Counted from the first letter of the stretch, positions 1 through 8,451 are shown. The stretch: 64,000 bases of DNA from JBBROS01 sp965260995 (GCA_965260995.1 CBDHCD010000003.1:1-64000), one strand, 5' to 3'. Program-made: numbers and translations. The notes: a model not told the origin generated them from the sequence alone.

Positions 1-30
1 GTCGGCCGTTGGCGAAGCGGGCAGCCCATC

Positions 31-929
31 ATGCCCCCTGAACACGACCGCGACAACGGAGCCGCCGGCATGACCGATCCCAAGCCCCAGACCACGGACC
101 CGGCCGCCCCGGCGATGCCGGACCGCGACCGGCTGCCGCATGCGCCGTACCATCCCGTGCTGCTTGGCCAGCCGGCGCTCGTCACCGGGGCCAATTCCGG
201 CATCGGCCAGGCGGTGGCGCTCGGGCTGGCGCGGGCGGGGGCGGACGTGGCGGTGAACTACGTCTCGCACCCGGAAGCGGCCGACGAGGTGGCGCACGCG
301 CGATCACGCTCAAGGCCGACGTGAGCCAGGAGGACCAGGTCGAGCGGATGTTCGCCGAGGCGATCGGGCACTTCGGCACGCTGCACGTCTCGGTCAGCAA
401 CGCCGGGCTGCAACGCGACGCGGCGTTCGACGAGATGACGCTGGAGCAGTGGAACACCGTGATCGGCGTCAACCTGACCGGGCAGTTCCTGTGCAGTCGC
501 GCGGCGGCGCGGGAGTTCAAGAAGCGGGGCGTGGTGCGCGAGGTGTCGCAGGCGGCGGGCAAGATCATCTGCATGAGTTCGGTGCACCAGCAGATCCCGT
601 GGGCCGGGCACGCCAACTACGCCGCGTCCAAGGGCGGGATCATGATGCTGATGCAGAGCATGGCGCAGGAGCTGGCGCCGCTGTTCATCCGGGTGAACAG
701 CATCGCGCCGGGGGCGATCCAGACGCCGATCAACACCGCCGCCTGGAACACGCCGGCGGCCTACGCCAGCCTGATGACCCTGGTGCCTTACAAGCGGATC
801 GGCCGGCCCGACGACATCGCGCAGGCGGCGGTGTGGCTCGCGTCCGACGCCGCCGACTACGTGACCGGGACGACGCTGTTCGTCGATGGCGGCATGACAC
901 TCTACCCCGGCTTTGCGACCGGCGGCTGA
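31..929 (+). pseudogene. SDR-family oxidoreductase (glucose 1-dehydrogenase-like), frame-disrupted
   Basis: This is a classical short-chain dehydrogenase split between two frames. The first part (31-324) carries the nucleotide-binding motif TGANSGIG. The second part is open in another frame from before 321 to 929 and carries the NAG strand motif, a catalytic Ser (CMSSV), YAASK and a C-terminal FVDGGMTLYPG. At about 290-300 the first frame ends in HARSRSRPT, whereas the second frame reads GARAITLKADV just upstream. Compared with the family, about 8-10 residues of the alpha-helix after EAADEV are missing as well as the frame, so a small non-triplet deletion is the simplest explanation. The start could be at 31 or at the ATG at 70. 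The 3' end overlaps the convergent NADH dehydrogenase gene by 28 bp. It is probably inactive unless the deletion is a sequencing error. Confidence 0.8.
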
Positions 930-2302
930 CCCCCGCGCTCCGCCGGGTTCTGCCAGGCGGGCGGGCGCACCAGCAGCCGGCCGGAGCGTTCGTGGGCGAG
1001 GTAGGCGAACGCCCACTGCGCGCTGACCAGGACGCGGTTGCGGAAGCCGATCAGGAAGAAGATGTGGGCGATGGCCCAGGTCAGCCAGCCCGGCAGGCCG
1101 GTCAGGTGGACGGGGCCGAACTCGGCGACGGCCTGGCCGCGGCCGATGGTGGCCAGCGCGCCGTAGTCGCGGTAGCGGAAAGGCCCCGGGGCGGGCCGGC
1201 CGCGCAGCCGGCGCAGGATGGCGCGGGCGGCGTAGTCGCCCTGCTGCTTGGCGACCGGGGCCAGCGCAGGCAGCGGCTGGCCGTCAGGGCCGCGGGCCAG
1301 GGCGGCGTCGCCGATGACGTGGACCCGGGCGTGGCCCGGCGGGCGCAGCGCGCCGTCCACCGCGACGCGCCCGTCCTTGGCGCCCTCGACGCCCAGCCAT
1401 TCCGCGACCGGGGTGGCGGCGGTGCCGGCAGCCCAGATGATCGTCGCGGCGGCGATGGCCTCGTCGCCGAGGCGCACCGTGCCGTCCTCGATCGCCGTCA
1501 CCCTGGCGCCGGTGCGGACCTCGACGCCGAGGCCGGCGAGCACGGCCGCCGCGTTGGCCGAAAGGTCGGGGGCGAAGCCGGGCAGCAGGTGCGGCCCGGC
1601 CTCCACCAGCACGATGCGGGCCGCGTCCGCCCGCAGGCCGTAGTCGCGGGGCAGCAGGTCGCGGACCAGCTCGGCGATTGAGCCGGCCATCTCGACCCCG
1701 GTCGGGCCGCCGCCGACCAGCACGACGGTCAGCAGCCGTTCGCGCCCGTCCCGGTCCGCGGCCACCGCCTGCTCGAAGCTGGCGAGCAGGGTACGGCGCA
1801 GGAGGAGCGCGTCGTCGAGCGTTTTCAGGCCGGGCGCGGCGTCGGCCCAGGCCGGGTGGCCGAAGTAGCTCGGCTTCGACCCGGTGGCGAGCACCAGCGC
1901 GTCGTACGGCACCGCGTCGTCGCCGCACAGCACCGCGCGGGCCTGGGCATCGACGCCGGTCACGGTGCGCATCAGCACGCGCGCGCGGCCGGTGGCGGGG
2001 ATGATGCCGCGGACCGGCGACGCGATGTCGGTGGGCGACAGCGCCGCGGTCGCGACCTGGTAGAGCAGCGGCTGGAACAGGTGGTGGTTCTGGGTGTCGA
2101 TCACGGTGAGGTCGACGTCGGGGCTGCGGGCCAGGCGGCGGGCGGCGTGCAGCCCGCCGAACCCCGCGCCGATAACGACCACCCGCCAGCGCGGCCCGGC
2201 GGCGCGGCGGGCCCGGCGGCGGTGGTCCACCCGCGCGGCCAGGACGGCCGCCCCGGCAGCGGTGGCGGCGGCGAGCAGCAGGGGGCGCGCGCTCGTGGTC
2301 AT
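902..2302 (-). CDS. Type II NADH dehydrogenase (NDH-2-like FAD/NAD(P)-binding oxidoreductase)
   Basis: A 466-residue flavoprotein expected to transfer electrons from NADH to quinone without proton pumping, at the inner face of the cytoplasmic membrane. A hydrophobic N-terminus (about residues 5-23) precedes the first Rossmann dinucleotide fold, VVVIGAGFGGLHAA, and the NDH-2 hallmark NHHLFQPLLYQVATA. A second Rossmann motif, VVLVGGGPTGVEMAGSIAEL, binds NADH, and a later VIGDAA segment contacts FAD. A C-terminal hydrophobic segment (WLTWAIAHIFFLIGFRNR) is typical of the membrane-anchoring end of NDH-2. The length is slightly above the usual 400-450 because of the N-terminal anchor. It converges on, and overlaps by 28 bp, the broken SDR gene. 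The family is clear; the physiological partner is inferred. Confidence 0.9.
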   Translation of the reverse strand: MTTSARPLLLAAATAAGAAVLAARVDHRRRARRAAGPRWRVVVIGAGFGGLHAARRLARSPDVDLTVIDTQNHHLFQPLLYQVATAALSPTDIASPVRGIIPATGRARVLMRTVTGVDAQARAVLCGDDAVPYDALVLATGSKPSYFGHPAWADAAPGLKTLDDALLLRRTLLASFEQAVAADRDGRERLLTVVLVGGGPTGVEMAGSIAELVRDLLPRDYGLRADAARIVLVEAGPHLLPGFAPDLSANAAAVLAGLGVEVRTGARVTAIEDGTVRLGDEAIAAATIIWAAGTAATPVAEWLGVEGAKDGRVAVDGALRPPGHARVHVIGDAALARGPDGQPLPALAPVAKQQGDYAARAILRRLRGRPAPGPFRYRDYGALATIGRGQAVAEFGPVHLTGLPGWLTWAIAHIFFLIGFRNRVLVSAQWAFAYLAHERSGRLLVRPPAWQNPAERGGQPPVAKPG

Positions 2303-2411
2303 GCGGGGGTCCTCCTCGGACGTGTCCGGCGCCGGTCGCCGGTGAGGCTTCGATCCTTCGTCCTGATGAACGTTCCGCCGGGTCGATCAGGTTCGCTCGA
2401 CCGAACACCTT

Positions 2412-3479
2412 TCAGGAGCGCGGCGACGGGGCGGCGACGGAGAAGCGCGCCCATTCGCTGGCGACGTAGCGGCCGAGATCGCGGGCGACGGTGTAAACGC
2501 GCCAGGCGTAGCGGCCCGGCGGGCGCGCCACGGGGGCGAGGACGGCGGTCTCGTCGAGGTAGGTGGAGAACACCTCGCGGGTCTCCGCCGCGGAGCCGGC
2601 CACCCCGATCGCCAGCACCTGGACGAAGAAGCGCGCCGCGGCGGGCTGCGCCGGCGCGGTCCAGACCAGCTCGACGACGGCCCCCTCCGCGGCGGCGAGG
2701 CCCGGCACCGCCTCGCCGTCGGCGGGGGCGGCGAGCTGCACGGGGAGGAGGGACTGGTCCTCGGCCTCGGCGGGCTTGCGGGACGGGGTGCGCCGCCGGA
2801 GCTGGGCCAGCTTGCCCGCGGCGGCGGGCAGCTCGGCGGCGGCGGCCTGGAACCACGCTTCCGCCTGGTCGAGGTTGCGCGGCACGCCCTGGCCGGCGGC
2901 GTAAAGCTGGCCGAGGTTGTACTGCGCGCGGTGGTTGCCGTGGGCGGCGGCGCGGGCGTACCAGACCGCGGCCCCTGCGCGGTCGCGGGTGGTGCCGTCG
3001 CCGCTGTCCAGCATGACGGCGACGTTGAACTCGGCACGGGGGACTCCGTCCTGCGCCGCACGGAGATACCAGGCGTAGGCCGCCGCCGCGTCGCGCGGAA
3101 GGCCCTGGCCGAGGTCGTGCAGGGTGGCGAGGCCGAGCTGCGCCTGGTGGTCGCCGGCTTCGGCGAGCGGCGTCCAGAGGCGGCGGGCCTCGGCGTAACG
3201 CTGGGCGGCGTAGGCGCGCTCGGCGTCGTTCAGCGCCGATTCTTGGGCGCGCGGCGCGGCGAGCGGCAGCGCCGCCAGCAACGCCGCCAGCAGCGCCAAC
3301 GTCGCCGCCAGCCCGGCCCAGCCCGGCCCTCTCCGGCCTGGCGCCACCTGGCCTGGCGTCTCCTGGCCTGGTGCCACCTGGCCTGGCGCTACCTGGCCTG
3401 GCGCTACCTGGCCTGGCGTCTCCTGGCTCGGCGCTACCCAGCTTGAACGAACGTGCGGGCCGCGCCCGCCTACTGCCAC
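2412..3479 (-). CDS. Sel1-repeat (TPR-like) secreted or membrane-anchored protein
   Basis: The body contains at least three Sel1-like repeats, for example AQLGLATLHDLGQG, AEFNVAVMLDSGDG and AQYNLGQLYAAGQG with AWYLRAA/VWYARAA helices. Such repeats usually form protein-interaction solenoids. A hydrophobic stretch at about residues 53-75 ending in APRAQ looks like a signal peptide or anchor. About 50 residues of PGQVA repeats, encoded by a 15-bp DNA tandem repeat, lie before it. The GTG at 3479 overlaps the end of the upstream OmpA gene, and GTG codons at 3377 and 3347 inside the repeat are alternatives, so the true start is uncertain. The C-terminal 130 residues have no repeat I recognise (a VELVWTAPAQPAAARFFVQV beta-sandwich-like segment). 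It probably lies in one transcription unit with the OmpA-like gene. Confidence 0.7.
   Translation of the reverse strand: MAVGGRGPHVRSSWVAPSQETPGQVAPGQVAPGQVAPGQETPGQVAPGRRGPGWAGLAATLALLAALLAALPLAAPRAQESALNDAERAYAAQRYAEARRLWTPLAEAGDHQAQLGLATLHDLGQGLPRDAAAAYAWYLRAAQDGVPRAEFNVAVMLDSGDGTTRDRAGAAVWYARAAAHGNHRAQYNLGQLYAAGQGVPRNLDQAEAWFQAAAAELPAAAGKLAQLRRRTPSRKPAEAEDQSLLPVQLAAPADGEAVPGLAAAEGAVVELVWTAPAQPAAARFFVQVLAIGVAGSAAETREVFSTYLDETAVLAPVARPPGRYAWRVYTVARDLGRYVASEWARFSVAAPSPRS
3332..3436. repeat. 15-bp tandem repeat, seven copies (CCTGGCCTGGCGCTA)
   Basis: Seven consecutive 15-bp units with variation mainly in the last three bases. Read on the minus strand they encode PGQVA/PGQET pentapeptides at the N-terminus of the Sel1-repeat gene. 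The copies at 3377-3391 and 3392-3406 are identical, which suggests recent slippage or unequal exchange. Confidence 0.9.
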
Positions 3480-3973
3480 GTGATCTCGACGCGCCGGTTC
3501 TGCCGCTCGGGCGTGCCGGGCGGGACGTTGACGGCGGGGCTGGTCTCGCCTTTGGCCAGGATCTGCGTCCGCCCGGCCGGGATGCCGCGCTCACGCATGC
3601 CCATCGCCACCGCGTTGGCGCGCTGCTGCGACAGCACCAAGTTGCTGAGCGGGGCGCCGACGGAATCGGTCGCGCCGCTCACCGTCATGATGATCGGCCG
3701 GCCCTCTCGGTAAAGCCGGGAGGCCTGGTCGAGGATGGCCTCGTTCTCGGAGCTGAGGCGGTAAACGCCGGTGTCGAACAGCAGCACGAGCTTGCCGGCC
3801 GGCTGGCTGGTGTCGCCGGCGGTGGCCGGAGGAGGGTTGTTGATCACCGGTGCCGGGCCGCCCGCCGCCGCGGGGTCTTGCGGCGGGGTCACGGTGGTCT
3901 GCTGGGCCAGCGCCGCGAGCGGCGCGGCCAACAGCACGGCGGACGAGAGGACGGCGGTGGCGATCATGCGCAT
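3470..3973 (-). CDS. OmpA-family peptidoglycan-binding envelope protein
   Basis: A 167-residue protein with a cleavable signal peptide (residues 1-23, ending LAALAQ), a proline-rich linker and one OmpA/MotB C-terminal domain. Recognisable elements are LLFDTGVYRLSSENEAILDQA, the mid-domain VSGATDSVGAPLSNLVLSQQRANAV and the final NRRVEITW strand. The domain normally grips diaminopimelate in peptidoglycan; the usual Asp and Arg contacts appear to be represented by D82-like and NRRV residues. There is no beta-barrel or lipobox, so it is probably periplasmic. It is followed directly by the Sel1-repeat gene on the same strand. Confidence 0.85.
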   Translation of the reverse strand: MRMIATAVLSSAVLLAAPLAALAQQTTVTPPQDPAAAGGPAPVINNPPPATAGDTSQPAGKLVLLFDTGVYRLSSENEAILDQASRLYREGRPIIMTVSGATDSVGAPLSNLVLSQQRANAVAMGMRERGIPAGRTQILAKGETSPAVNVPPGTPERQNRRVEITWQ

Positions 3974-4009
3974 GACAGGTCTCCTGGTGGCGAAACGGGG
4001 GGCGGTCGA

Positions 4010-5668
4010 TCACGAGCCGGTCCGCGACGAGACGGGACGCGCTTTCGTTGCGCTTTGATCTGGCGGCAAGGTCAACTCGATCAAGCCCGGGCGCGGCTGG
4101 ATATCGGGCCTTGACGGCTCGGTCTGTACGGCGGCGGACAGGCCGGCGACCTGTTGCACGGCTTCGGCGGTTCGGCGGTCCTCGGTGAAGAAGTAGCGTA
4201 GGCCGGGCTTGACGCCGGGCAGCGCGTCGGCGGGCGGGCTGATGACGGCGAAGCCGGCGGCGCGCAACGCGGCCGCGAGCGCGGCGGCCCGGGGGTCGGG
4301 GTCGGCGTCGGTGCGGGCCAGGCGGAGCAGGACGCGCGGCGGGGCGTCCGAGGGCAGCGGCTCGGCGAGGCTGGCCGGCCCCGGGCGCTCGGTCGAGGTC
4401 ACCGTCATGGTGGGCACGACGCCAGGCTCGAGCTGGAACTCCGGATCAGGGTCGGCGGCGGCGAGGAGCGCAGGCTTCGATGCGGCAGGCTCGGGTGCGG
4501 CAGGCTCGGGCGCGAGGTCGTCTGGCAGGGCGGGCGGCGGGATGGGTGCGGGCGGCAGGGGAAGCGCATCAGCGAGGGATGCCGCCACGGGATCGGCGGC
4601 AGGGGTCGGCGCCGGAGCGGCCTCTGCCAGGGCGGCCTCTGCCAGGGCAGTCTTTGGCAAGGCGGTCCCTGGCAAGGCCGTCCCTGGCAGGGTGGTCCCT
4701 GGCAAGGCGGTCCCTGGCAGGGCGGCCGACGCGGCCGGAAGCGGGGCCTGGGCCTCCCGATGAACCGGCGGGGGCAGAGCCACCGCGGCGGCCTGCGGCA
4801 GGGTGTCGTCCTGCCGGAGCAGCAGCCACAGGCACGCCGCGATGATCATCGCGAGCGCCGCGGCGGCCGGAACGACGCAGCGGCGGCCGAACGAGGCGCG
4901 CTCGCGGCGGGGCAGGGCCGGGACCGACAGCGTGGGCCGCGGGCCGCCAGGCTTGGCCGCGAGTCCGGGCGTGGCCGTGCCGTCCCGCAGCGCGGCCGCC
5001 TTGTCGACGTGCGCCGCCTCGACGTGCTTGGCCTTGTCCAGGCGCGACAGGAACAGCGACGAGCCCAGCAGCATGTTGATCAGGCGCGGCACGCCGCCCG
5101 AGCGGCGGCCGAGGGCGGCGACGGCCGGCCCGGTCACGCGGTCCACCGGCAGCCCGGCCTGGCGCAGCCGCGTCGACACGAAGGCCTCGATCTCGCTAGC
5201 CGGCAAGGGGGCGAGCCGCACGACCGCCGCCGCCGGGAACGCGCCGGCGCGGCTCTCGCCCGGATCCGGCAGGCCGGCCAGGACCACGGCGCACTCGCCC
5301 AACCGCGCGAGCTGCGCCAGCACGGCCTTGGTCATCCGCTCCGCCTCGTCGATCAGCACGACGCGCGGGCCACCCGACTTGCCGAAGCCGGTGACGTCGA
5401 TCGGCTTGTCGCCGCGCGGCTGCAGCAGGACGTCGCGGCCCGCGGCGCGCAGCGACTGCGACAGGTGCTGCAACAGCAACGTCTTGCCGGTGCCGGCCGG
5501 GCCGACGAGCAAGGTCAGGCTCGGCCCGGCGCGCAACTGTTCCAGCAGCCTATTGCGCGCCTCGCACCAGCTCCGGTGCGCGACGGCCTGCTCGGGGCCG
5601 ATCGTGATGGGCAGCGGCGATGCCTCGACGGCCGACGCCAGCGACGCGCCCGTCGCCGTTCTCTTCAT
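4010..5668 (-). CDS. ExeA/GspA-like AAA ATPase with transmembrane segment and C-terminal periplasmic domain
   Basis: From the ATG at 5668 the product is 552 residues. An AAA module has Walker A GPAGTGKT (56-63), Walker B VVLIDEAE (103-110) and a GGVPRLINML sensor region (191-200), the pattern of ExeA/GspA-type ATPases. One transmembrane helix follows (about 264-285), then a low-complexity linker rich in A, P and L that includes PGTAL pentapeptides from a 15-bp DNA repeat, then a C-terminal alpha/beta domain (about 440-540; RAAALAAALRAAGF, LRYFFTEDR). That domain resembles the C-terminus of the protein at 7462-8451. ExeA-type proteins move secretion components through peptidoglycan, but no secretion genes are present here, so the role is unknown. 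An ATG at 5692 and longer upstream extensions are possible. Confidence 0.75.
   Translation of the reverse strand: MKRTATGASLASAVEASPLPITIGPEQAVAHRSWCEARNRLLEQLRAGPSLTLLVGPAGTGKTLLLQHLSQSLRAAGRDVLLQPRGDKPIDVTGFGKSGGPRVVLIDEAERMTKAVLAQLARLGECAVVLAGLPDPGESRAGAFPAAAVVRLAPLPASEIEAFVSTRLRQAGLPVDRVTGPAVAALGRRSGGVPRLINMLLGSSLFLSRLDKAKHVEAAHVDKAAALRDGTATPGLAAKPGGPRPTLSVPALPRRERASFGRRCVVPAAAALAMIIAACLWLLLRQDDTLPQAAAVALPPPVHREAQAPLPAASAALPGTALPGTTLPGTALPGTALPKTALAEAALAEAAPAPTPAADPVAASLADALPLPPAPIPPPALPDDLAPEPAAPEPAASKPALLAAADPDPEFQLEPGVVPTMTVTSTERPGPASLAEPLPSDAPPRVLLRLARTDADPDPRAAALAAALRAAGFAVISPPADALPGVKPGLRYFFTEDRRTAEAVQQVAGLSAAVQTEPSRPDIQPRPGLIELTLPPDQSATKARPVSSRTGS
4617..4721. repeat. 15-bp tandem repeat, seven copies, inside the ExeA-like gene
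   Basis: Seven units of the form GCGGTCCCTGGCAAG with drift among copies. On the minus strand they encode PGTAL, PKTAL and AEAAL pentapeptides in the periplasmic linker of the ATPase. The repeat keeps the reading frame. It has the same period as the repeat in the Sel1 gene but a different unit sequence. Confidence 0.9.
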
Positions 5669-5836
5669 ACGCGCGCGCACCGGCAAATGCATGGGATAAG
5701 ACCTTGAGAGTTGGCGCTTGGGCTGGCCGCGCACGGCCCGCAGCATCAAATGAGAGGATAACGGTGAAATGGGACGCGTCGCAGGATGCAACTTGGAGAA
5801 CATTGCAATTCGCGTGCCTTGGAGCAAGATTTGATT

Positions 5837-5853
5837 CCATTCCCGAGGAATGG
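5837..5853. promoter_or_regulatory. Perfect 7-bp palindrome between divergent ATPase and P450 genes
   Basis: CCATTCC-CGA-GGAATGG lies in the 338-bp divergent intergenic region (5669-6006). A short perfect dyad with a 3-nt spacer in an intergenic region of lower GC suits an operator for a dimeric regulator. No regulator gene is adjacent. The rest of the region shows no coding sequence I can support, apart from the 20-bp repeat at 5917-5976. Confidence 0.4.
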
Positions 5854-5916
5854 GCGCGACTCGCGTCGCGTTATGCATCCCAGGGTTGCAGCACCCGCGT
5901 GACCGGTGTCTCTGGC

Positions 5917-5976
5917 CAGTCTCGAAGCGCCCTGGTCAGTCTCGAAGCGCCCTGGCCAGTCTCGAAGCGCCCTGGA
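5917..5976. repeat. 20-bp tandem repeat, three copies, upstream of P450 gene
   Basis: CAGTCTCGAAGCGCCCTGGT is repeated at 5917, 5937 and 5957; the copies differ only at the last base. It lies 30 bp upstream of the P450 start and would be in its leader or promoter. Nothing indicates that it is coding. Confidence 0.9.
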
Positions 5977-6006
5977 TCGGCCTTCGGCAACACCCATCTG
6001 CGCCTG

Positions 6007-7419
6007 ATGTCCCTCATCAGCACCCCGCATCCGATGCCGCCCGCCGTGGCGCCGCCCCGGCCCCCCGTGCCCACGCGGCTGCGCACGCAGGTGGAGTCGT
6101 TCCTCGTGCTGCGCCGCAACGCGCTCGAGCTGTGGGGCGAGGCGGCGTACGAGGACTGGGTGCTGCCGGGCCGCTTCCTCGGGCGGCCGCAGGTGCTGCT
6201 CAACGACCCGGAGGCGATCCGCCGCGTCCTGGTGGACAACCACGAGAACTACCGCCGCAACGACGGCACGCGGCGGGTGCTGCGGCCGGTGCTGGGCGAC
6301 GGGCTGTTCCTCGCCGAGGGCAAGGCCTGGCGGCACCAGCGCCGCACGATCGCGCCGGCGCTGGCCCCGCGCAGCATGGCGCTGCTGGCCGGCCACGTCG
6401 TCGCCGCCAGCGCGGCCAAGGAGGAGGAGCTGGCCCAGCTCGGCGGCAAGCCGGTCGAGCTGCTGCGGCACTTGCAGCACCTGGCGCTGTCGATCGCCGG
6501 GCAGTCGATGTTCTCGCTCGAGATGGCGCGCTTCGGGGCCGAGCTGCGGGCGATGCTGATGCGCTACGCCGCCGACTTCGCGCAACCCGGCTTCCTCGAC
6601 CTGCTGCTGCCCGGCGCGATGCGCTCGCCGCTCGACCTCGGCCGCGCGGCGTTCCGGCGGGACTGGCTGCGGCTGATCGACCGCATCGTTGACGCGCGCG
6701 CCGGGCAGGCCCAGGCGCAGGACGGGGCGCAGGACCGGGCGGACGACCCGCCGCGCGACCTGTTCGACCTGCTGGCCCGGGCGCGCGATCCCGAAACCGG
6801 CGAGGGCTTCGACCGGGCGCAGTTGCGCGACGAGGTGGCGACCATGATCCTGGCCGGCCACGAGACCACCGCGGTGACGCTGTTCTGGGCCTGCTACCTG
6901 GCGGCGCTGCTGCCCGAGCAGGCCGAGCGGGTCGCGGCCGAGGCGGCGGGGGCCGACCTGTCGCCGGGCGGCGCGGCGGCGGCGGTGAGGTCGTTGCCGT
7001 TCACCCGCGCCTTCGTCGACGAGGCGCTGCGGCTTTACCCGCCGGCGTTCCTGATCGTGCGCGAGGCGCGCGGCCCGGACCGGCTCGGTGGCCACGCCGT
7101 CGAGGCCGGCGCGGTCGTCAGCATCTCGCCCTGGGTGCTGCACCGGCACCGCGGCCTGTGGGAGCGGCCGGACGCGTTCGACCCGACCCGGTTCCTGCCG
7201 GGGGCCGCGCCGCCGGGCCGCTACGCCTACATGCCGTTCGGCGCCGGGCCGCGGATCTGCGTCGGCGCGCAGTTCGCGCTGACGGAGGCGGTGATCGTGC
7301 TCGCCCGGCTGCTGCGCCGCTTCCGGCCGGCGTTCTTCGGCCGCGGCACCGTGCTGCCGCGCGGCTTCGTCACCACCCAGCCCGACCGGCCGGTGCGGTT
7401 CATCCTGCGGGAGCGCTGA
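6007..7419 (+). CDS. Cytochrome P450
   Basis: A 470-residue heme-thiolate monooxygenase. The I-helix oxygen-activation motif is AGHETT, the K-helix ExxR is EALR, and the heme-binding loop FGAGPRICVG places the axial Cys at about residue 418. The N-terminus is proline-rich without a clear membrane anchor, so the enzyme should be soluble and need a separate ferredoxin or flavodoxin system; none is adjacent, although an fpr gene lies at 45.4 kb. The ATG at 6007 is chosen because the open frame upstream crosses intergenic repeats and has no P450 features; the ATG at 6034 is an alternative. Substrate unknown. Overall layout resembles the large bacterial fatty-acid/terpene P450s more than the CYP199-like protein at 21.5 kb. 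Confidence 0.92.
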   Translation: MSLISTPHPMPPAVAPPRPPVPTRLRTQVESFLVLRRNALELWGEAAYEDWVLPGRFLGRPQVLLNDPEAIRRVLVDNHENYRRNDGTRRVLRPVLGDGLFLAEGKAWRHQRRTIAPALAPRSMALLAGHVVAASAAKEEELAQLGGKPVELLRHLQHLALSIAGQSMFSLEMARFGAELRAMLMRYAADFAQPGFLDLLLPGAMRSPLDLGRAAFRRDWLRLIDRIVDARAGQAQAQDGAQDRADDPPRDLFDLLARARDPETGEGFDRAQLRDEVATMILAGHETTAVTLFWACYLAALLPEQAERVAAEAAGADLSPGGAAAAVRSLPFTRAFVDEALRLYPPAFLIVREARGPDRLGGHAVEAGAVVSISPWVLHRHRGLWERPDAFDPTRFLPGAAPPGRYAYMPFGAGPRICVGAQFALTEAVIVLARLLRRFRPAFFGRGTVLPRGFVTTQPDRPVRFILRER

Positions 7420-7426
7420 GGGCGGT

Positions 7427-7451
7427 CCCGGAGCATGTGCCGTGCTCCGGG
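7427..7451. terminator. Terminator-like hairpin between convergent genes
   Basis: CCCGGAGCA and TGCTCCGGG form a perfect 9-bp stem with a 7-nt loop, 8 bp after the P450 stop and 10 bp before the end of the minus-strand gene at 7462. There is no clear T-tract on either side, so a terminator role is inferred from position and stem strength. Confidence 0.6.
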
Positions 7452-7461
7452 GGCCTGGGCG

Positions 7462-8451
7462 TCAGGGCGACGGGAGCCAGACCTCGAAGGCGTTCGGCGG
7501 CTTCTTGACCGAGGCGCGCTCGGCGCGGCGCGCCACCCAGCCGCGACCCAGCCCGTCCAGCTTGCTCACGATCGCCTGCGCCGCCACGGCGTCGTCCTTG
7601 TGGAAGTAGAGCACGGTCGGGTGCCGGAACGGCTTGCTGACCGGGTCGAGCCTGACCTCGGCCACGCCCGGGCGCAGCGCGGCGGCGATGGCCTCGGCCT
7701 CGGCGTCGGCCTCCGGGGAGTCGCGGCGCTGGCGGACGGTGATGGTCGAGGCCGCCGGGATGAGCGAGTCCGGCGCGACGGCGGGCGGTTCGGGCGCGGC
7801 GAGCGAAGGGTTCGGCGCAGGTGGGGGCGCGGGTGACGGCTCGGAGGTCGGGCCGGCTCGCGCCTTGTCCCGCGGCGGCGAGGCGGTGGGCGCGGCCGGC
7901 TCGGGCACCCTGGCGGCAGGGGCGGCGGGCAGCGGGATGGGTGGGGCCGTCACGGCGGGCAGGGTGGGAGGCAAGGTGGTGGGCGAGGCAGCGGGCGGCG
8001 CGTCCGGGATGGCGGGCAGGGCGGACGGTTCGGCCAGGGCAGGCGGTGCGGGCGGGGCCGGCCCGGCATCGTCGTGCAGCGCCGTGGCGACGGACAGGCC
8101 GACGGCGGCCGCGACGACCACGGCCAGGGAGGCCGCCCCGGCATAGAACCACGGCCCGCGCCGGGTCGGCGCGACGGGAGGCGGGCCGGGGAGAGCCGGT
8201 GGAGGGGCATCCAGGAGGGAGTCGGGGCGGGGAGCAGGCTCGGGTGCCTGGGCGGAAACGCTGATCGTCCGGGCGTGGCGGGCGGGCCCGGCCGGGCCGC
8301 CCCCGTTCGGGTCCCAGGGCGCGGAGTCCGGCTGCGAGTCCGGCGGCTCCGGGGCGGGGCCGCCGGAGGGGGACGGAGGCACGATCGGCGGGAACTGACG
8401 GGCGACGTCGGTGAAGCTGCGCCGTGGCGGCCGGGGCGGCAGGTCGGACAT
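7462..8451 (-). CDS. Single-pass membrane protein with C-terminal domain shared with the ExeA-like ATPase
   Basis: A 329-residue protein: a proline-rich cytoplasmic N-terminus (1-98), one transmembrane helix (about 101-125), a Pro/Ala-rich linker and a C-terminal alpha/beta domain from about 240 (AEAIAAALRPG, VLYFHKDDAVAAQAI, FEVWLP). The C-terminal domain aligns by eye with that of the protein at 4010-5668: an ALAAALR-type helix, then a hydrophobic-Y-F-x-x-D motif followed by an alanine-rich helix, then a final short strand ending LP. It resembles LytR_C/SPOR-like periplasmic modules. No enzyme motif is visible. It converges on the P450 gene across a hairpin at 7427-7451. Function unknown. 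Confidence 0.65.
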   Translation of the reverse strand: MSDLPPRPPRRSFTDVARQFPPIVPPSPSGGPAPEPPDSQPDSAPWDPNGGGPAGPARHARTISVSAQAPEPAPRPDSLLDAPPPALPGPPPVAPTRRGPWFYAGAASLAVVVAAAVGLSVATALHDDAGPAPPAPPALAEPSALPAIPDAPPAASPTTLPPTLPAVTAPPIPLPAAPAARVPEPAAPTASPPRDKARAGPTSEPSPAPPPAPNPSLAAPEPPAVAPDSLIPAASTITVRQRRDSPEADAEAEAIAAALRPGVAEVRLDPVSKPFRHPTVLYFHKDDAVAAQAIVSKLDGLGRGWVARRAERASVKKPPNAFEVWLPSP

